Source: Streptomyces sp. GESEQ-35 (GTDB taxonomy: Bacteria > Actinomycetota > Actinomycetes > Streptomycetales > Streptomycetaceae). From it: a stretch of 64,000 nucleotides of DNA. The position numbers and the translations under genes are program-made. Shown in pieces: positions 51,058 through 59,928 of this stretch; position 1 is the first letter of the stretch; every line of letters starts with the position of its first letter. The stretch spans positions 144,844 through 208,843 of the forward strand of contig NZ_JAFFSX010000020.1 of assembly GCF_017948485.1 (NCBI RefSeq), in the 5' to 3' direction. The notes under the pieces were generated by a model that was not told the DNA's origin, did no database searches, and was given only the letters and a program-made list of their open reading frames with translations.

Positions 51058-53243
51058 GTGCCGCTCTCTTCCTGCGAGTCAGGCCCCGTATCCGGGCCGA
51101 ATGTGAAGCTCCGAGAGCCGCTGTCCCCCATATCCACCCGTGCGGGCGGGCCGTCGCCCGGCGGGGCGACCAGCAGATCACCGATGCCCTCGGCGATCCC
51201 GGTGACACGGTCGGTGGTCCGGAGGTAGCCCCGTACGACGACGCCGGGCGCCATGTCCAGCAGGACACGTCCTTCGAGGCTGACGGTGAGCCGGCCGGCC
51301 GCCCGGACGTCGAGGCGGCCCTCGCCGAGCGGCAGGTTGCACAGCTCGGCCGGCTCGCCCGGGTGGGCGAACCGCCAGCCGTCGGAGCGCGCGTCGGCCA
51401 GTTCACCGAAGGCGAGATACGCCAGCAGGCCTCCCCAGGCCATCAGCCCGTCCGAACGCTTCTGAAGACCCGTCAGGTTCTCTCCGTCGACGGCCGGATA
51501 GTTCTCCCTGACATGGCCGTACACACGCCACTCGTCGAGAAACAGCCGCAGCAGGGCCCCCACCACCGGCCGGCTCAGCTCCGCCAGCCCGTACCGCCGC
51601 AGCCCGGATACGGCGAGATACGCCATCGGTGCCCAGATCCGGCCGCGCCAGTAAGTCGCCGCGAAGCCGGGGTCGTTGCGGGCCACGCTGGGCAGGGGCC
51701 GTTCGCCGCCCAGCACTTCGGGCCGTAGCAGATCGGTGGCCACGGCCGCCGCACGACCGGCGTCCGGCAACCCGGCGAGCAGCGCGTACAGCATCGTCGG
51801 CGAGACGTGCGGATCGTGTGCGCCCGCCGATGTGAGGTTGCGGTAGCCGCTCGCCTCGCCGTCCCACAGCAGCCGGTCGGCGATCGCCCTGGCCGTGGCG
51901 GCCTCGGCGTGCAGCCGGTCGGCCGTCGCACGCTCCCCCAGGATGCCGGCGATCTCCGCCAGGGCCTCGGCATCGGCGATGTGCAGCGCGTTCAGGCCGA
52001 CGTCGGCGAGGTCCATGGTGTGGGTCACCGGGTCGTACCGGGTCTCGTCGTACATCGGCGAATCGTCCAGGCCCGACTCCCGTTTGGCCCGGTCCAGGGT
52101 CGCCGACGCGGGGTCGCCGGGGATCGGGTCGGAACCCCAGGCGAGCAGCCCGTGCGGCCCTCGGCGGGCCCGGGGCCACCAGTCGTGCCAGGCCAGAAGC
52201 GCCGGGAAGGTGCCCTCTAGCAGCGTCGCGTCGCGGGTCTCGGGCGACAGGCCGCCCGCCAGATAGGCCTGATACACCGTCAGCGCGCCGACCGGCGGCT
52301 GCGAACGGTCGTCGGTGCGGCCCCTGTCGTCCGAGATCCGGTTCGGGATCATGCCGGCCTCGTCCGCGTACGGAAGGACCTGCTCGAAGACGCCGCGCGC
52401 GTAGTCCCGGTCGACGGCTGAGGCAGCGAGACCGGTGAAGAACGTGTCCCAGGCGTGCAGGGCCCAGCTGCCGTAGAAGCCCTTCCGCTCGGCGCAGACG
52501 AAGTCCCTGGACGTCGGGGTGAGAACGCGGCCGATGTCGGGGGCGTAGATGGTGTTCCAGGTGACGGCCCTGGTCAGGGCATCGGCGGCATCGCCGAGCC
52601 AGCCTCCGGAACGCAGCGAGGTGCGCTCCGCTGTCAGTGCTGCGATGTGCAGTCTTTCGGCTGCGGCGCCGTGGGGGCTGGTCGCGCCCCGCGGCGGAGC
52701 CGCAGATCGATACGGCCCCGCGCCCCTTTGGGGCGCTGATGTGGCCGGTGCGATGTGCAGATTTACGGCGCCTTCGCTTGCCTCCGTGTCGAACGCCAGC
52801 ACCAGCGCCCCCTCCGGGCCCTCGACCCTGCGGGCCCGCGACGAGGTGGTGACCGTCCAACGGATCCCACCCGCGCGGACGGTGGCGGTCAGGTCCGTCG
52901 ATTCCTCGATGTCGTCCAGGCCCTCCACCGACAGCACGATCACGCCCGTACTCTCGGCGCGTGCGTCCAGCACGTCCCCCGGCCCGCCCGCGAATTCCAG
53001 CCGCAACCGGTGACCGGCCGCCCGTACCGTCACCTCGGCGTAGCTGCCGTCCACGGTGTGCGGTCCGAGCCGCTCAAGTCCGTCGCGCCAGGTGAACCCG
53101 TCGAGCACCGGGCCCTCGGGGCCGAGTACGCCGAACCGCACCCGCGGTCCGGACGGCAGCCGGCTCATACCGGTGTGCGTCCGGACGTCCCAGGTGTTCC
53201 AGCCGCTCGGCGCCGGAGTCACGGTGGCGCGCCTCTCGCTCAT
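51054..53243 (-). CDS. MGH1/GH63-like glycosidase with inserted repeat peptide
   Basis: A 729-residue (alpha/alpha)6-barrel glycosidase. The N-terminal 200 residues are a beta-sandwich (GWNTWDVRTHTGMSRLPSG). The catalytic barrel shows FYGSWALHAWDTFFTGLAAS, MIPNRISDDRGRTDD, YWRGRIWAPMAYLAVSGLRR and HVRENYPAVDG, typical of MGH1/GH63-type enzymes such as mannosylglycerate hydrolase. There is no signal peptide, so it acts in the cytosol on imported oligosaccharide. Residues about 162-198 are encoded by a 108-bp palindromic repeat insertion that keeps the frame and duplicates LHIA. Coupled by ATGA overlaps on both sides. Confidence 0.85.
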   Translation of the reverse strand: MSERRATVTPAPSGWNTWDVRTHTGMSRLPSGPRVRFGVLGPEGPVLDGFTWRDGLERLGPHTVDGSYAEVTVRAAGHRLRLEFAGGPGDVLDARAESTGVIVLSVEGLDDIEESTDLTATVRAGGIRWTVTTSSRARRVEGPEGALVLAFDTEASEGAVNLHIAPATSAPQRGAGPYRSAAPPRGATSPHGAAAERLHIAALTAERTSLRSGGWLGDAADALTRAVTWNTIYAPDIGRVLTPTSRDFVCAERKGFYGSWALHAWDTFFTGLAASAVDRDYARGVFEQVLPYADEAGMIPNRISDDRGRTDDRSQPPVGALTVYQAYLAGGLSPETRDATLLEGTFPALLAWHDWWPRARRGPHGLLAWGSDPIPGDPASATLDRAKRESGLDDSPMYDETRYDPVTHTMDLADVGLNALHIADAEALAEIAGILGERATADRLHAEAATARAIADRLLWDGEASGYRNLTSAGAHDPHVSPTMLYALLAGLPDAGRAAAVATDLLRPEVLGGERPLPSVARNDPGFAATYWRGRIWAPMAYLAVSGLRRYGLAELSRPVVGALLRLFLDEWRVYGHVRENYPAVDGENLTGLQKRSDGLMAWGGLLAYLAFGELADARSDGWRFAHPGEPAELCNLPLGEGRLDVRAAGRLTVSLEGRVLLDMAPGVVVRGYLRTTDRVTGIAEGIGDLLVAPPGDGPPARVDMGDSGSRSFTFGPDTGPDSQEESGT
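52641..52760. repeat. REP-like palindromic element inserted in a gene, with 12-bp direct repeats
   Basis: The 12-mer TGCGATGTGCAG occurs at 52641-52652 and 52749-52760, exactly 108 bases apart. Between them are a hairpin GCGCCCC-TTT-GGGGCGC (52720-52736) and GCGGC-GGA-GCCGC (52691-52703), in the style of the high-copy GC-rich intergenic palindromes of Streptomyces. The insert is a multiple of three. Confidence 0.8.
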
Positions 53244-54112
53244 AAGACCGCCTTGCCGTCGGCGGTACCGTCACCCGGCACCGAGTCGTCCAGGTCCAGG
53301 GCCGCGGCCAACAGCGCCTGGGTGTACGCGTGTTGCGGTGCGGTCAGCACCTCGCCGGTCCGGCCCTCCTCCACGATCACGCCCCGCTGCATCACCGCCA
53401 CCCGGTCGGCGATCTGGTGCACCACCCCCAGGTCGTGCGAGATGAAGAGCATCGCGAGCCGGTGCCGGCCGCGCAGATCGACCAGCAGCCGCAGGATCTG
53501 GGCCTGGACCGACACGTCGAGCGCGGACACCGCCTCGTCGCACACCAGCAGCCGGGGCCGTACCGCCAGCGATCTGGCGATGCTGACCCGCTGGCACTGA
53601 CCGCCCGACAGATCCCCCGCGCGCCGCGACGCCATCTCGGGATCGAGCCCCATGTCGGCGAGGAGCCGGTGCAGTGCGGCGGTGCGGTCGCCCTCGGGTG
53701 CGGTGAGCGGGTGGGTGCTCCAGACCTCGGCGATGATCGCGGCGACCGTCATGCGCGGATTCAGCGACGAACGCGGATCCTGGAACACCATCTGCACCGC
53801 ACGCTGTAGTTCGGGCGGCCGGCGCCCCGCTCGGCCGAGCGGCCGTCCCTCGAAGGTGAGCGTCCCGGCACCGGGCCGCAGCAGTCCGGCCACGCACCGG
53901 GCCACGGTCGTCTTGCCGGAGCCCGACTCGCCGACCAGCCCGAGTGTCTCCTCGGGTGCCACCGACAGACTCACCCCGTCCACGGCGGCCTGCCCGCCCC
54001 GGCGTCCTCTCCCCCGCCCTCCGTAACTGACGTGCAGATCGCGCACGTCGAGGAGTGCGCGCTCGCCGGGAGGTGCGGGCGCACCAAGGAATTCCCGTTC
54101 ACTCGCGCTCAC
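53240..54112 (-). CDS. Dpp/Opp ABC transporter ATP-binding protein (DppF type)
   Basis: A 290-residue ATPase. Walker A GLVGESGSGKTTVARCVAGL, Q-loop MVFQDPRSSLNPRMTVAAII, signature GDLSGGQCQRVSIARSLAV, Walker B RLLVCDEAVSALDVS and switch His MLFISHDLGVVHQIADR are all present. QDPRSSLNPRM is diagnostic of the DppF/OppF class. It overlaps DppD upstream and the glycosidase downstream by four bases each, so transport and glycan breakdown are co-translated. Confidence 0.92.
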   Translation of the reverse strand: MSASEREFLGAPAPPGERALLDVRDLHVSYGGRGRGRRGGQAAVDGVSLSVAPEETLGLVGESGSGKTTVARCVAGLLRPGAGTLTFEGRPLGRAGRRPPELQRAVQMVFQDPRSSLNPRMTVAAIIAEVWSTHPLTAPEGDRTAALHRLLADMGLDPEMASRRAGDLSGGQCQRVSIARSLAVRPRLLVCDEAVSALDVSVQAQILRLLVDLRGRHRLAMLFISHDLGVVHQIADRVAVMQRGVIVEEGRTGEVLTAPQHAYTQALLAAALDLDDSVPGDGTADGKAVL

Positions 54113-55140
54113 GGCCCGGACACCTCCTCGGCGAAGTGGCAGGCACTCCAGCGCCCCGGCGCCACCTCCCGCACCTCGGGCACCTCACCGCGGCACCGGG
54201 CGCGGGCCATTGGGCAGCGTGGATGGAACGCGCAGCCGGCCGGCCGGTTCGCCGGTGTCGCCGGTGCGCCCGGCAGCGGGTCGGCGAGTGCGGTTCGGGT
54301 CCTGACGGCGGGCACGCTGCGCACCAGGGCGGCGGTGTACGGATGGGCGGGGCGCCGCAGTACGTCACGGGCGGCCCCACGTTCGCAGACCCGTCCCGCG
54401 TACATCACCACGACCCGTTCGGCGACGTGCGACACGACCCGCAGGTCATGGCTGACGAGCAGCATCGCCAGGCCGTCGGCCGCCTGGATGTCGGCCAGCA
54501 GCCGCAGGATCCGGGACTGGACGGTGACGTCGAGTGCCGTCGTGGGCTCGTCGGCGAGCAGCAGCGCGGGGTTTCCGGCCAACGCCATGGCGATCATGGC
54601 GCGTTGGCGCAGGCCTCCGGAGAGTTCGTGCGGGTAGGCGCGCATTCGCCGCTTCGGTTCCGGCACACCGGCCCGGTCGAGGAGTTCGGCGACCCGGCGG
54701 TTCACCTCGGCACGCGGCAGCCGGTCGCGGCGTGGCACTTCGCCGACCTGACGGCCGATCCGCTGGGTCGGGTTGAGCGCGGCGAGCGGATCCTGGAAGA
54801 TCATCGCCATCTCCCTGCCGCGTACCGCACGGAGCCGTGCCGGGTCGGCGGCGATCAGGTCCTCGCCGTGCCACAGCAGTCGGCCCGCCAGGGTGGCACC
54901 CTCGGGTGGCAGGCCCAGGATCGTCTTGGCGGTCATCGTCTTTCCGCTGCCCGACTCGCCGATCAGCCCCACGGTGGTGGCGCGTGGCACGTCGAAGGAC
55001 ACGCCGTCCACCACGCGCATCCGGGTGCCGTGCGGGCCCGGCAGTTCCAGCACCAGGTCGTCGATCCGCAGGATCGGCCCGTCGGTCGCCGGCGCCGTTT
55101 TCCCGGCCCCACGTTCGTGTGCGGTTCCGGCGGGGGTCAC
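54109..55140 (-). CDS. Dpp/Opp ABC transporter ATP-binding protein (DppD type)
   Basis: A 343-residue ATPase. Walker A is GLIGESGSGKTMTAKTILGL, Q-loop MIFQDPLAALNPTQRIG, signature HELSGGLRQRAMIAMALA and Walker B ALLLADEPTTALDVT. The C-terminal cysteine segment PAGCAFHPRCPMARARC is the iron-sulfur-like motif of DppD/OppD proteins. The GTG at 55140 overlaps the binding-protein stop (GTGA), fixing the start although longer frames exist. Confidence 0.92.
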   Translation of the reverse strand: MTPAGTAHERGAGKTAPATDGPILRIDDLVLELPGPHGTRMRVVDGVSFDVPRATTVGLIGESGSGKTMTAKTILGLPPEGATLAGRLLWHGEDLIAADPARLRAVRGREMAMIFQDPLAALNPTQRIGRQVGEVPRRDRLPRAEVNRRVAELLDRAGVPEPKRRMRAYPHELSGGLRQRAMIAMALAGNPALLLADEPTTALDVTVQSRILRLLADIQAADGLAMLLVSHDLRVVSHVAERVVVMYAGRVCERGAARDVLRRPAHPYTAALVRSVPAVRTRTALADPLPGAPATPANRPAGCAFHPRCPMARARCRGEVPEVREVAPGRWSACHFAEEVSGP

Positions 55141-56678
55141 GAGCCGCCCGTCCGTACGGTGGCGAAGTCCGGCAGTCCGCTGGCGTCGGGGACGAAACCC
55201 TTCAGGTCGCTGTTCCAGGCGTAGGCGATGCTCACCGACATCGGGTACATCCCGACCGCGTCCTGCCAGATGATGTCGCTCGCCTGACCGTAGAGGTCGG
55301 TGCGCTTCTTCTTCTCGGCCGTCGCTCCCGCCGCCGCCAGCAGTCCGTCCAGCTGCTTGTTGCAGTAGCCCATCCGGTTGGCCGCGCAGGTGTAGAGGCG
55401 GCCGAGGTTGCTGGCCGCGTCGTAGCTGGGGGTGGCCAGTTGCTGGAAGTTGATGTCCCACTTGAGGGCGATCAGGTCCTCCGTGAAGGCGGCCTGCTCC
55501 TTCTCCAGCGGGTCCGCCTGCACGCCGACCTTCTGGAGGTCCGAGACGACGGCCTGGATGAAGGGCCGGAACTCGGCGTTGGCGAACTGGAGTCGCAGCT
55601 TCTTCGAGAAGTCGAAGCCCGCTGCGGTGAGCGCCGCCTTGGCGGCTGCCGGGTCGTGGGCCACGGGCGGCTGCGCGACGTGGCCGAGTACGACGCTCGT
55701 CACGGGCGCGTCGGCCGGCTTGCCGGTCTCGGGATAGAGCTTGCTGATGATGGTCTTGAAGTCGATCGCCTGCCAGATCGCCCTGCGGACCTTCGCGTCC
55801 TCGAGGGCGGGGATGGAGGAGTTGAACCACATGGTGAACTCGGCGCTGCTCGGTACGGTCTGCACGGTGAGGTCCTTCTGGCCTTTGAGAGAGGCCAGTT
55901 GATCGTCCGGGATGCCCCACACGACGTCCACCTCGCCCGTGCGCAGTGCGGTCATACGTGCCGCGAGCTCGGGGATGTTCCGTACGGTGACCCGGCGGAG
56001 CCCGGACTTCTCGCCCCCGTACTTCTTGTTGGGCACCAGGACCAGCGACTCGCTCGGGGTGAACGCGTCGACGGTGAACGGGCCCGAGCCGACGGGGTCG
56101 TTGAAGAAGGCGGTGTCGTCCTTGCCGACGCCCGTCGGGATGACGTAGAAGGTGCCGAGCTTGCCCGGTACGGACGCGTCGGGCGCCGGGCTGTGGAGGA
56201 CCACTTCGGTGGGCGAGGTCTTGGTCATCGTGTAGTCGGGGAAGTTGCCCGCGTTGGGACCGTTCAGGCTCATCATCCGCTGGAAGGACGCGACGACGTC
56301 GTCGGCGTCGAGCGCGGAGCCGTCGGAGAACGTCACGCCGGTGCGCAGCGTGAACGTCCAGTCCGTGACGTCCTTGTTGGGCTTCCAGGAGGTGGCGAGG
56401 TCGCCCTTGAGCGTGCCGTCCGCGTCGGGTTTCACGAGTCGGCTGAAGATCTCCTGTGCGGCCAACTGCGTTCCCGTGGAGGCACCTTGGGCACCGTGTG
56501 GGTCCAGGCTCTCGATCGGGTACGTGCCCGCCGCCGTCACGTCGCCGGCGGCGGAACCGTCTCCGTCGTCGTCGCCGCCGCTTGTCGTCGAGCAGGCGGC
56601 GAGGAGCGCCGCGCTTGCCGTGGCGGTGGCGGCGAGCCGGATCAGCCGGCTCCTTCCGTGCTCACGCGTCCTGGTCAT
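55137..56678 (-). CDS. family 5 extracellular solute-binding lipoprotein
   Basis: A 513-residue Dpp/Opp-type binding lipoprotein. The signal ends in lipobox ALLAACSTTSGGDDDGDG. Family features include LKGDLATSWKPNKDVTDWTF, TFSDGSALDADDVVASFQRM and VGSGPFTVDAFTPSESLVLV. Family 5 proteins bind peptides, but some bind sugars or sialic acid (the SatABCD type). In this locus an acidic sugar or oligosaccharide is the likely ligand; that is inference from neighbours. A 54-base gap separates it from the permease. Confidence 0.9.
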   Translation of the reverse strand: MTRTREHGRSRLIRLAATATASAALLAACSTTSGGDDDGDGSAAGDVTAAGTYPIESLDPHGAQGASTGTQLAAQEIFSRLVKPDADGTLKGDLATSWKPNKDVTDWTFTLRTGVTFSDGSALDADDVVASFQRMMSLNGPNAGNFPDYTMTKTSPTEVVLHSPAPDASVPGKLGTFYVIPTGVGKDDTAFFNDPVGSGPFTVDAFTPSESLVLVPNKKYGGEKSGLRRVTVRNIPELAARMTALRTGEVDVVWGIPDDQLASLKGQKDLTVQTVPSSAEFTMWFNSSIPALEDAKVRRAIWQAIDFKTIISKLYPETGKPADAPVTSVVLGHVAQPPVAHDPAAAKAALTAAGFDFSKKLRLQFANAEFRPFIQAVVSDLQKVGVQADPLEKEQAAFTEDLIALKWDINFQQLATPSYDAASNLGRLYTCAANRMGYCNKQLDGLLAAAGATAEKKKRTDLYGQASDIIWQDAVGMYPMSVSIAYAWNSDLKGFVPDASGLPDFATVRTGGS

Positions 56679-56732
56679 GGTGGTGCTCCTGTCGATCGAG
56701 GGTCGGTCGGAGTCAGCCGGTGGGTGGAGGTT

Positions 56733-57611
56733 TCAGCCGGGGCGGCCACGCCCGTAGCGGGCGGTGAGTTGGTCACCGAGGATGCCTACGTTGACGATCA
56801 GGAGGGACAGGGCGATGCCCGGCAGGGTGGAGATCCACCAGTGCGTTTCGAGGTACTCCTTGCCGTTGGCGATGGTCTGCCCCCACGACACGGTCGACGG
56901 AGGCAGGCCGATGCCGAGGAAACTGAGCCCCGCCTCCGCCAGTACCACCAGCGCGAACTCGAGCGTGGCGAGGGCGACGACCGGTCCGGCCGTGAACGGG
57001 AGTACGTGCCGGGCGAGGATGGTCCGGGCCGGCACTCCCAGCACCCGTGCGGCGTCGACCCAGGGCCGTTCCCTGAGGGAGAGCGCGATGCCGCGGGTGA
57101 CGCGGGCGAAGGTGATCCAGCCGGTCGCCGCGAGCGCGACGACGACCAGCAGGGCACTGCGCTCGAAGGCGCCCGCTATCACGATCGCCAGCAGGATCGC
57201 GGGAAACGCCAGCAGGACGTCGAAGACCCGGGCGAGTACGGCGTCGGCGGCACCGCGGAAGTACCCGGCGACGGCGCCGAGGACAACGCCGACGAGACAG
57301 GAGAGCGCGACCGTGGACACGCCGATGAGCACCGCCGTTCTGGCCCCGTAGACGATCTGGGCCAGCATGTCGCGGCCGAGCCCGTCCGTGCCGAGCCAGG
57401 CGGTGCCTCCGGTGGACGTCCTGGAGCCGGGTGAGAGCAGCCGGTCCTCCAGCGAGGTGTGCACCGGGTCGTAGTCGATCAGCAGCGGTCCGACGACGGC
57501 TACCAGCAGATAGCAGGCCACGACCACAAAGGGGACACGGGACAGGAGCGTGCGCCGCGCCCGCTGCGGGGCCGCCACCTGCTTCTCGGCGGCGACGGTG
57601 ATGTCGGCCAT
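56733..57611 (-). CDS. Dpp/Opp ABC transporter permease (DppC type)
   Basis: A 292-residue permease with an N-terminal cytosolic segment and six spans. TAWLGTDGLGRDMLAQIVYG is the conserved OppC/DppC segment, and the EAA loop is DAARVLGVPARTILARHVLP. The ATG shares a base with the DppB stop (TGATG). Confidence 0.92.
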   Translation of the reverse strand: MADITVAAEKQVAAPQRARRTLLSRVPFVVVACYLLVAVVGPLLIDYDPVHTSLEDRLLSPGSRTSTGGTAWLGTDGLGRDMLAQIVYGARTAVLIGVSTVALSCLVGVVLGAVAGYFRGAADAVLARVFDVLLAFPAILLAIVIAGAFERSALLVVVALAATGWITFARVTRGIALSLRERPWVDAARVLGVPARTILARHVLPFTAGPVVALATLEFALVVLAEAGLSFLGIGLPPSTVSWGQTIANGKEYLETHWWISTLPGIALSLLIVNVGILGDQLTARYGRGRPG

Positions 57612-58537
57612 CAGACGGCTCCCGTCCGGATACGGGGATCCAGCTGGGCGATGAGCAGGTCGGCCATCAGGTTGAGTACGACGACGATGCCGGCGATCAG
57701 GAGGGTGGTGCCCTGCACGACCGTGTAGTCGCGGTTGGCCACGGCCTCCACCACGAGCGATCCGAGGCCGGGCCAGGCGAACACGTTCTCGACGATCACG
57801 GCGCCGCCGACCAGGGCCCCGACCTGGACGCCCACCACGGTCACGACCGGGATCAGCGAGTTGCGCAGGGCGTGCCCCAGCAGTACCTGACGCTCGGTCA
57901 GCCCTTTGGAGAGCGCGGTCTGGATGTACTCCTCGCGCATCGTCTCCACGAGGCTCGTCCGGGTCAGCCTGGCGATGATCGCGATGAAGGGGAACGAGAG
58001 GGTGACGGCCGGCAGAATCAGATGCTGGGGCGTGCCGGTCCCGGAACTGGGCAGCACGCGCAGGCTCAGCGCGAAGACGAGCACCAGCATGATGCCGATC
58101 CAGAACGTGGGGAACGACTGGAGGGCGATCGTGCAGGCCGAGACCACCCGGTCCAGCAGTCCGCCCGGCCGTCCGCCGGCCAGCATGCCGAGCGTCAGTC
58201 CCACGATCACCGCGATCGCGGTGGCCGTCAGCGTCAGGTCGATCGTGGCGGGCAGCCGGTCGAGGACCGCGTCCATGGCGGGCCTGCCGAGCCAGTGCGA
58301 CTCGCCGAAGTCGAGCCGGCAGACATCGCCGAGGTAGCTGAGGTACTGCGCGCCGAGCGGCCGGTCGAGTCCGAGCGAGGCGCGCAGACTGTCGATCTGG
58401 CTCTGGTCGGCGTCCGGGCCGAGCAGTACCGTCGCGGGGTCGCCGGGCGCGGCCCGGACGATGAGGAAGATCAGCGAGGCGGCGCCCCACATCACGAAGA
58501 CCCCGATGAGCAGCCGGTGCACGATCATTCGGATCAT
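57611..58537 (-). CDS. Dpp/Opp ABC transporter permease (DppB type)
   Basis: A 308-residue permease. The start HRLLIGVFVMWGAASLIFLI is the first span, followed by RAAPGDPATVLLGPDADQSQ. The EAA region is YIQTALSKGLTERQVLLGHA, then NSLIPVVTVVGVQVGALVGG, all typical of DppB/OppB. The ATG overlaps the LacI stop (ATGA), so the regulator heads the transporter operon. Confidence 0.92.
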   Translation of the reverse strand: MIRMIVHRLLIGVFVMWGAASLIFLIVRAAPGDPATVLLGPDADQSQIDSLRASLGLDRPLGAQYLSYLGDVCRLDFGESHWLGRPAMDAVLDRLPATIDLTLTATAIAVIVGLTLGMLAGGRPGGLLDRVVSACTIALQSFPTFWIGIMLVLVFALSLRVLPSSGTGTPQHLILPAVTLSFPFIAIIARLTRTSLVETMREEYIQTALSKGLTERQVLLGHALRNSLIPVVTVVGVQVGALVGGAVIVENVFAWPGLGSLVVEAVANRDYTVVQGTTLLIAGIVVVLNLMADLLIAQLDPRIRTGAV

Positions 58538-59691
58538 GTCCTCGGCCTCCTGCCGGGCTCGGGCTGAAGGGAGACCGGACCGGTGACGGCCGGCCGGGTG
58601 AGGACCGGACCGCCGGCAGAGACCGGGCCGACCGAGTCACCCGGTACGAAAGCGCAGGGCACCGTCAGCCGTCGCGGCTCCGGGGTCTCCTGGTCGAGCA
58701 GCTCGATCAGCACCCGTACGGCCTCCCCCGCCATCTGGGCGCGGGGCAGCGAGAACCGCGTCCAGTTCCGCGACTGAGGTGTCCAGGACGGCGGATCACC
58801 CAGCAGGGCCAGCGAGCAGTCCTCAGGAAACCGGACCCGGTCGGTGCCGGCCATCGTGGCCAGCGCCTCGGTAAGCCGGTTGTCCTCGGTCGGCTCGACC
58901 AGGAGTGCGGTGATCCCGAGCCCGCCGATCCACCCTTCCAGCCGCTCGACCGTCAGCTCTGCCGGATCGGTCAGGGTCCGGATCAGCGCCTCGTCCGGGA
59001 CGATGCCGGCCTCGGCCAGCCCGCGCCGGTATCCCTCCTCGCGGTCCCTGGTGGGTTCGCTGTCCTGAAGGGCCCGCAGATACAGGATCCGCCGGTGGCC
59101 GAGTCGTGCCAGCTCCGCGACGAGTGCCGCGGTCGCCGAGACGTAGTCGGCCGCCACGTAGGAGAGTTCACCGTCGTCCACCTCGCGGCGTCCGACGAAG
59201 ACGATGGGGAAGTCCTCCCGGACCAGCGCCGACAGCTCCTCGCGGCGAACGTTCCTGCCGAGCAGGACGCAACCGTCCGCGATCTTCAGCCGGTTGGCAC
59301 CACCGACGTAGATCGACCGCTCGGCCCTCGAAGCACCGGATGCGCCCCCGCCGGAACAGAACAGCAGCAGGTCGTAGCCCTGCCGTGCCGTCTCCTCCTC
59401 CACGCCGAGCAGGAACGGGTAGTAGAAGTCGCGCTGGTCGATCGGGAACACCGACTCGAAGGTGTAGAGCCCGAGCAGCCGGTTCCGGCCGCCTTTCAGA
59501 CTGCGCGCGGCGACATTGGCCGCATAGCCCAGTTCCTCGGCCGCCGCCAGAACGGCCTGGCGGGTCGATTCCGCGATCTGCCCACTCGCCGCGCCTCCGC
59601 TGATCACCAGCGACACCGTTGCCTGGGAGACGCCGGCGCGCCGGGCGATGTCCCGCTGGGTGGAGCGTCTACGCCGTTCGGGAGGAACCAT
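58534..59691 (-). CDS. LacI-family transcriptional regulator
   Basis: A 385-residue repressor. The headpiece is TQRDIARRAGVSQATVSLVI with hinge helix AVLAAAEELGYAANVAARSL. The effector domain is a periplasmic-binding-protein fold (YPFLLGVEEETARQGYDLLL, LARLGHRRILYLR). The ATG at 59691 (MVPPERRRRS) has GGGAGTG; a TTG at 59703 would add four residues. It is the first gene of the importer/glycosidase operon and overlaps DppB, so it controls its own operon, probably through the TAATACGTATTA site 14 bases upstream of its start. Confidence 0.92.
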   Translation of the reverse strand: MVPPERRRRSTQRDIARRAGVSQATVSLVISGGAASGQIAESTRQAVLAAAEELGYAANVAARSLKGGRNRLLGLYTFESVFPIDQRDFYYPFLLGVEEETARQGYDLLLFCSGGGASGASRAERSIYVGGANRLKIADGCVLLGRNVRREELSALVREDFPIVFVGRREVDDGELSYVAADYVSATAALVAELARLGHRRILYLRALQDSEPTRDREEGYRRGLAEAGIVPDEALIRTLTDPAELTVERLEGWIGGLGITALLVEPTEDNRLTEALATMAGTDRVRFPEDCSLALLGDPPSWTPQSRNWTRFSLPRAQMAGEAVRVLIELLDQETPEPRRLTVPCAFVPGDSVGPVSAGGPVLTRPAVTGPVSLQPEPGRRPRT

Positions 59692-59704
59692 GAGCACTCC
59701 CAAT

Positions 59705-59760
59705 TAATACGTATTAGCAAGTGCCGAGAGACGCTACTCGGATACGGAGAAACGCGTCAA
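59705..59760 (-). promoter_or_regulatory. LacI operon promoter and 12-bp palindromic operator
   Basis: TAATACGTATTA at 59705-59716 is a perfect palindrome with the central CG typical of LacI-family operators. Upstream on the minus strand TTGACG (59755-59760) and TAGCGT (59731-59736), 18 bases apart, form a plausible promoter. The operator then lies just downstream of the start point, fitting roadblock repression. Confidence 0.75.
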
Positions 59761-59928
59761 GAGTTGTGAACGGCCTTTATCCTGCTTGTTTCTGACAGAT
59801 GATCTGATCTTGCGCCGTGACAGGATTCGCCATCTGTGTGCACGGGCGAGCCATGGCACGCGGAGGCGAAGTTCAGGAAGATCGAGAACACGAACGCATT
59901 CCGGCATCCCGGCGAGAAGGGGAACTCG

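Noticed and set aside
54837..57434. 865-codon plus-strand frame opposite the Dpp transporter genes
   Set aside because: Antisense shadow of four conserved transporter genes.
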